DNA of 64,000 nt from Ligilactobacillus pabuli. Lineage in GTDB: Bacteria > Bacillota > Bacilli > Lactobacillales > Lactobacillaceae. Shown here piece after piece: positions 60,778 through 64,000 of the stretch. Location: NCBI RefSeq assembly GCF_022836475.1, contig NZ_BQXH01000014.1, positions 1 through 64,000 of the forward strand, read 5' to 3'. Both the position numbers and the translations under genes were made by a program. Below the pieces are notes generated by a model. That model was given only the letters and a program-made list of their open reading frames with translations. It ran no database searches and was not told where the DNA came from. The number at the start of each line of letters is the position of its first letter. The stretch's first letter is position 1.

Positions 60778-62027
60778 AAATTTTCTGTAGTTAAAGCTTC
60801 TTGCAATAAACCAAAGCCAGCCATGATAGCACTGTTGCGAACATGTTGCCGGTCATATGAAAAATGATATAACTTCGCCTGGGTCTGAATATCTCGACCG
60901 GCCAAACCTAGCCAAACAGTTCCGGCCGGATGTCCCTCTAAGAAATCAGGACCTGCCGCCCCCGTAAAGGAAACTGCATAGTCCGTGCCGACAATTTGTC
61001 GGGTGTGTTCGGCCATCGCGATTGCAGTTTGTTCGCTGACGACCCCGTACTGTTCGACCACTTCTTCATCAATTTTTAGCATGGCTTCCTTTTGTTCAGC
61101 CGCATAGGTCACAAAACCGCCGGGAAAAACGTTGGACGCCCCAGGAATTGCGGTAACCGCTGTTTGAAAACCACCGCCTGTCAAACTTTCAGCGGCTGAA
61201 ACTGTCAACCCGCGTTCGGTCAATTCTTGAACTACCACTGCCGGCAAACTATTTTTTTCACCGTAACCGTACAAATACTCGCCCACTCTAGCCCGAATTT
61301 TAGTTTCCAGTTCGTCTAATAATTTTTGGTCAGTCATTTCATCACTGCCAGATGCTGTCAAACGCAAAGTCACTTCATTGTCTTTCGCGTAGGGGGCAAT
61401 GGTTGGGTTAACCTGCTGGTCGATCAAATCCGCTAATTTAGTCACCAAGTTAGCTTCACCAATGCCATAAAAGCGTAATAAACGAGAAGTTAAGACTTGC
61501 TGCCCGGCATAATTTTTGGCCAGTAACGGCTTCGCCACTTGTTCAAACATAGTCTGCATTTCTTGTGGTGGTCCAGGCAACAACAAAAAGTCTGCGCCGT
61601 TTGGATTTTGATAATAGTTACCGACGGCCATGCCAACATAGTTAGGCAAAGACTGTGCTCCCTCAATATACATTGCCTGGATCCGATTATTAGGCGTCAT
61701 TTCTCGGTGACGTTCGGCAAAGAAAGTCGTGATTTGTGCTAAAGCTTCCTGATCAACTACTAACTGCCGGTGCAGGTATTTGGCAACAACTTGTTTGGTC
61801 AAATCATCTGGCGTTGGTCCCAGGCCGCCAGAAATCACGACTAAGTCACTCCGTGAAGCCGCTAAAGTAATCGTTTCTGTCATTCTTTGTTCGTTATCTC
61901 CAACTAAGCTGTGGTAGTACACATCGATTCCTAGTTGTGCCAAGCCCTCACTAATGACTTGCGAGTTCGTATCTGTGATCTCACCTAAGAGCATTTCTGT
62001 CCCTACTGCAATAACTTCTGCATGCAT
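60768..62027 (-). CDS. cinA: CinA family protein (competence/damage-inducible; NMN amidase domain)
   Basis: The 419-residue protein begins MHAEVIAVGTEMLLGE, with an N-terminal molybdopterin-binding-like (ADP-ribose/FAD pyrophosphatase) domain and a C-terminal nicotinamide-nucleotide amidase-like domain (AESLTGGGFQTAVT, SFTGAAGP). ATG 62027 follows GTGGAGG. It lies before recA, the order found in many Firmicutes and streptococci. A structured element lies 75 bp upstream. Confidence 0.94.
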   Translation of the reverse strand: MHAEVIAVGTEMLLGEITDTNSQVISEGLAQLGIDVYYHSLVGDNEQRMTETITLAASRSDLVVISGGLGPTPDDLTKQVVAKYLHRQLVVDQEALAQITTFFAERHREMTPNNRIQAMYIEGAQSLPNYVGMAVGNYYQNPNGADFLLLPGPPQEMQTMFEQVAKPLLAKNYAGQQVLTSRLLRFYGIGEANLVTKLADLIDQQVNPTIAPYAKDNEVTLRLTASGSDEMTDQKLLDELETKIRARVGEYLYGYGEKNSLPAVVVQELTERGLTVSAAESLTGGGFQTAVTAIPGASNVFPGGFVTYAAEQKEAMLKIDEEVVEQYGVVSEQTAIAMAEHTRQIVGTDYAVSFTGAAGPDFLEGHPAGTVWLGLAGRDIQTQAKLYHFSYDRQHVRNSAIMAGFGLLQEALTTENFKH

Positions 62028-62048
62028 ACTAACTACCTCCACTTAGTA

Positions 62049-62090
62049 TTACGCTTTTTTTGCGATTTTTGGTCAAAGTTAGCGTAATTT
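62049..62090 (-). other. Hairpin just before the cinA ribosome binding site
   Basis: ATTACGC and GCGTAAT form a 7-bp stem with a large loop. The T run is on the plus strand only, so on the minus strand it may affect translation rather than end transcription. Confidence 0.35.
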
Positions 62091-62102
62091 TTTTCAAATT
62101 TT

Positions 62103-62222
62103 TTAGTCAAGCTTCGTCAACCAAGACTTTCCGCCGATCTTAGCCCAGCCTTCAATCCCAAAAGTGCACGAAAGACTAGTCTCTGATAAGGCTCGAGTCT
62201 TAGGCGGCTTACTCCACTCTGT
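62103..62222 (-). ncRNA. 120-nt structured element, copy C (cinA leader)
   Basis: The minus strand begins ACAGAGTGGA and ends GCTTGACTAA. Outer helix CCTAAGACT/AGTCTTGG (one bulge), conserved loops GAGCCTTATC and GGCTAAG, inner helix AGTCTTTC/GAAGGCT with a G-U pair, loop ACTTTTG. The G-U pair works only in a minus-strand RNA. Confidence 0.65.
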
Positions 62223-62242
62223 GTTATTAATCTTTACTGTCC

Positions 62243-62271
62243 ATCATACCACTAGATTTCTAGAAACTTAA
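62243..62271 (-). promoter_or_regulatory. Promoter of the cinA leader
   Basis: TTAAGT (62266-62271) and TATGAT (62243-62248) are 17 bp apart, with TGG before the -10. The predicted transcript would start about 14 nt before the element. The whole pgsA-cinA gap is 309 bp and holds, in order, the pgsA terminator, this promoter, the element and the hairpin. Confidence 0.6.
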
Positions 62272-62287
62272 CTACTGCTTTTATTCC

Positions 62288-62325
62288 AAAAAAATAGACT
62301 AAGGCAATCGCTTGTCTCAGTCTAA
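62288..62325 (-). terminator. Terminator of pgsA
   Basis: Minus-strand arms AGACTGAG and CTTAGTCT (one G-U pair) are followed by ATTTTTTT, 11 bp after the pgsA stop. Confidence 0.75.
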
Positions 62326-62336
62326 TTAGATGCAAT

Positions 62337-62927
62337 CTAGTCTTTACCGAATGAATCAGCAAAAACATCGCGTGCATTGTAGAAATATTCAACTCCAGAG
62401 TAAATCGTGAAGAACAGGCAAATATATAGCAAGATTTCACCAATTGGTAAGTGAATATTGGCAAAAAAGATGTTATTCAGGAATAAGAAAATAATTGAAA
62501 ACATCTGTGATGTCGTTTTGATTTTACCTGGCATAGCTGCTGCCATCACTTGTCCGTTATTTTCCACCACGATCAAACGCAATCCTGTTACAGCCAATTC
62601 ACGACAGACAATAATTGTCACGACCCAGGCTGGGGCCTTGCCTAATTCAACTAAGAAAATAAAAGCAGTCATCACTAACATTTTGTCTGCCAATGGATCA
62701 GCAAATTTACCAAAGTTAGTTACTAAGTGGTTTCGACGTGCAATTTTTCCATCGGCTAAATCTGTTAATGAAGCAGCTGCAAAAATAATTGCTGCCACTA
62801 AATCAACGACTGGAATCATTGTTCCAGCAATCGTCACTGTACCCCAATCAAGCGGTAAAGCTAAAATTAAAATGAAAACAGGGATCAAGAGGATCCGGAT
62901 CACTGTTAACTTGTTAGGAAGATTCAT
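62337..62927 (-). CDS. pgsA: CDP-diacylglycerol-glycerol-3-phosphate 3-phosphatidyltransferase
   Basis: This enzyme makes phosphatidylglycerol phosphate, the precursor of phosphatidylglycerol. The 196-residue membrane protein has several hydrophobic segments and the family motif DG-x2-AR-x8-G-x3-D-x3-D (from DLADGKIAR through GKFADPLAD). It follows the rodZ-like gene by 20 bp. Confidence 0.95.
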   Translation of the reverse strand: MNLPNKLTVIRILLIPVFILILALPLDWGTVTIAGTMIPVVDLVAAIIFAAASLTDLADGKIARRNHLVTNFGKFADPLADKMLVMTAFIFLVELGKAPAWVVTIIVCRELAVTGLRLIVVENNGQVMAAAMPGKIKTTSQMFSIIFLFLNNIFFANIHLPIGEILLYICLFFTIYSGVEYFYNARDVFADSFGKD

Positions 62928-62947
62928 GTCATTCCACTCCTTTTTTA

Positions 62948-64000
62948 TTAATTAGTACCATTGTTGTTAGAACTAGCAGCATCAGTGGTTGCTGGTGCAC
63001 TTGAGCTAGTTGGTGTTTGCGCTTGGGTTTGATCTTGCGCTTGAGTTGCCCCCGTCGTGTCAGCTGGTGCCTGCGTATTAGCGTCAGTTGTCCCCGCTGC
63101 TGGCGCTTGGGAGTTTTGGTCATTCTGTGTTGCTTGAGTTTGGTCCGCACTTGCACCATCAGTTGCTAGTTGCAAAGTCAAAGTCCGCACTGTCAACGTG
63201 TCATTATCCTTCATAAAATCAAACTTCTTACCGTTAACTGTAATTGAAGTTGCTTTTGAGTTCCCTAATTGAATCGTGATCGTCTGTGCGCCGGCTGGAA
63301 TTTCTACTGTTTGATTTTCGCCGTCAGACATCGTTGCCTGCCAGGTCTGAACACCGTCAGCAGAAACTGCATTCCAAGCTGCCCCGCCAGAAACTTTCAA
63401 AGAAATTTTATTCTTCTTGGGTGCACCAGTTAAACTATAAGTGAAATTCGAACCAGTATTTGCAGTTAGGCTCAACTTTTGCTTTTCTTTTTTAGCTTTC
63501 TTAGCCTTCTTAGCTTTTTTCACAGGTTTGGCTTTCTTCTTAGGTGCAGCCGTTTTTTTAGCGTTTGAACTAGCCTTGGCTGCAGGTTTCTTAGTAGATA
63601 CTTCAGAAGAAACTTCCACGTTATTATCAACGGTTTTTTGTGCTTGACGCTTGTTATTGTATGAAACGCCGAAAATAGTGCCAATAATTGCTAAGACGAT
63701 TACCACGATGACGATCGTTGGTAAATAATTCAGGATCTTTTGACCTTGAGTTAATTCAGTATCTTGATTTTTTTCGCGTAAATTCATCCGTGAGACCGAC
63801 TCTTTGGTTGCTGTCGGTTCTTCGGTTGATTGTCCCAGTTCACTGTCAACTTGAGCTAACAGTTCATTTGGATCTAGTCCCACTGTTTCTGCATACTCAC
63901 GAATAAAAGCACGTACATAAAAGTTACCTGGTAAAGCATCGAAATTTTCTTCTTCGATTGCAATCAAGTAACGTTTTTGAATTTTAGTAGTTTGTTGCAA
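62948..64000 (-). CDS. RodZ-like helix-turn-helix membrane protein (partial)
   Basis: The 5' end is cut off by the window edge, so the first codon seen is internal. The visible 350 residues start inside the N-terminal HTH domain (LQQTTKIQKRYLIAIEEE), then a linker, one transmembrane helix (about 87-107), a Lys/Ala-rich stretch and a C-terminal extracellular DUF4115-type domain. The tail is a Gln/Thr/Ala-rich repeat. It helps set cell shape via the cytoskeleton in other species. It lies before pgsA, as in many lactobacilli. Confidence 0.9.
   Translation of the reverse strand: MQQTTKIQKRYLIAIEEENFDALPGNFYVRAFIREYAETVGLDPNELLAQVDSELGQSTEEPTATKESVSRMNLREKNQDTELTQGQKILNYLPTIVIVVIVLAIIGTIFGVSYNNKRQAQKTVDNNVEVSSEVSTKKPAAKASSNAKKTAAPKKKAKPVKKAKKAKKAKKEKQKLSLTANTGSNFTYSLTGAPKKNKISLKVSGGAAWNAVSADGVQTWQATMSDGENQTVEIPAGAQTITIQLGNSKATSITVNGKKFDFMKDNDTLTVRTLTLQLATDGASADQTQATQNDQNSQAPAAGTTDANTQAPADTTGATQAQDQTQAQTPTSSSAPATTDAASSNNNGTN

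Overview
The window is a chromosomal segment of a lactobacillus (order Lactobacillales, family Lactobacillaceae; I cannot fix the genus). The evidence is the gene set and order: atpBEFHAGDC; tdk-prfA-prmC-tsaC/sua5-upp; murT-gatD; mutS2-cvpA-zapA; alaS-ireB-ruvX-DUF1292; a complete fabZ-fabT-fabH-acp-fabD-fabG-fabF-accB-fabZ-accC-accD-accA-fabI operon; and rodZ-pgsA-cinA-recA-rny-ymdB-mutS-mutL-ruvA-ruvB-queA-tgt-yajC. Almost all genes lie on the minus strand. The exceptions are murT-gatD, a small DUF898 membrane protein, an orphan integrase and a YslB-like gene. Strong AGGAGG-type ribosome binding sites allow many starts to be refined, and several are GTG or TTG.

Layout. 1-250: IS-like direct repeats and terminators. 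245-6659: F1Fo ATP synthase. 6968-11275: nucleotide salvage, tRNA t6A synthesis and translation termination. 11519-13572: lipid II amidation. 13725-17606: mannose-6-phosphate isomerase, serine hydrolase, histidine phosphatase, small unknown protein, amino-acid ABC ATPase. 17758-21702: accessory stretch with a membrane-anchored nuclease, DUF898 protein, orphan tyrosine integrase, two minor tRNAs (Gln-CTG, Glu-CTC) and an unknown small protein. 21812-30562: rdgB, yslB, mutS2 group, alaS group with an alanine T-box. 30671-35803: RNA helicase, NrnA, DinB, Zwf. 36105-46390: fatty-acid synthesis operon with a predicted FabT-controlled promoter. 46834-47992: tpx, yajC. 48073-62927: tRNA queuosine, Holliday junction, mismatch repair, RNase Y, RecA, CinA and PgsA genes. 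A partial rodZ runs off the end.

The most interesting find is a family of 119-120 bp elements, four copies in the window, all on the minus strand: two in tandem inside the fab operon just before fabF (42131-42250, 42255-42373), one before tpx (47355-47473) and one before cinA (62103-62222). They share fixed end boxes (ACAGAGYGGA and a ...GACTAA-type end), two conserved internal-loop segments and a 7-nt T-rich apical loop. Their helices differ in sequence but keep base pairing: the two-part outer helix covaries across three copies and its inner part across all four. Upstream of tpx and cinA a predicted extended -10 promoter lies 20-23 nt before the element, so the element would start the 5' leader. 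I cannot match it to a named RNA family from memory; it is a candidate structured leader RNA or RNA-like dispersed repeat.
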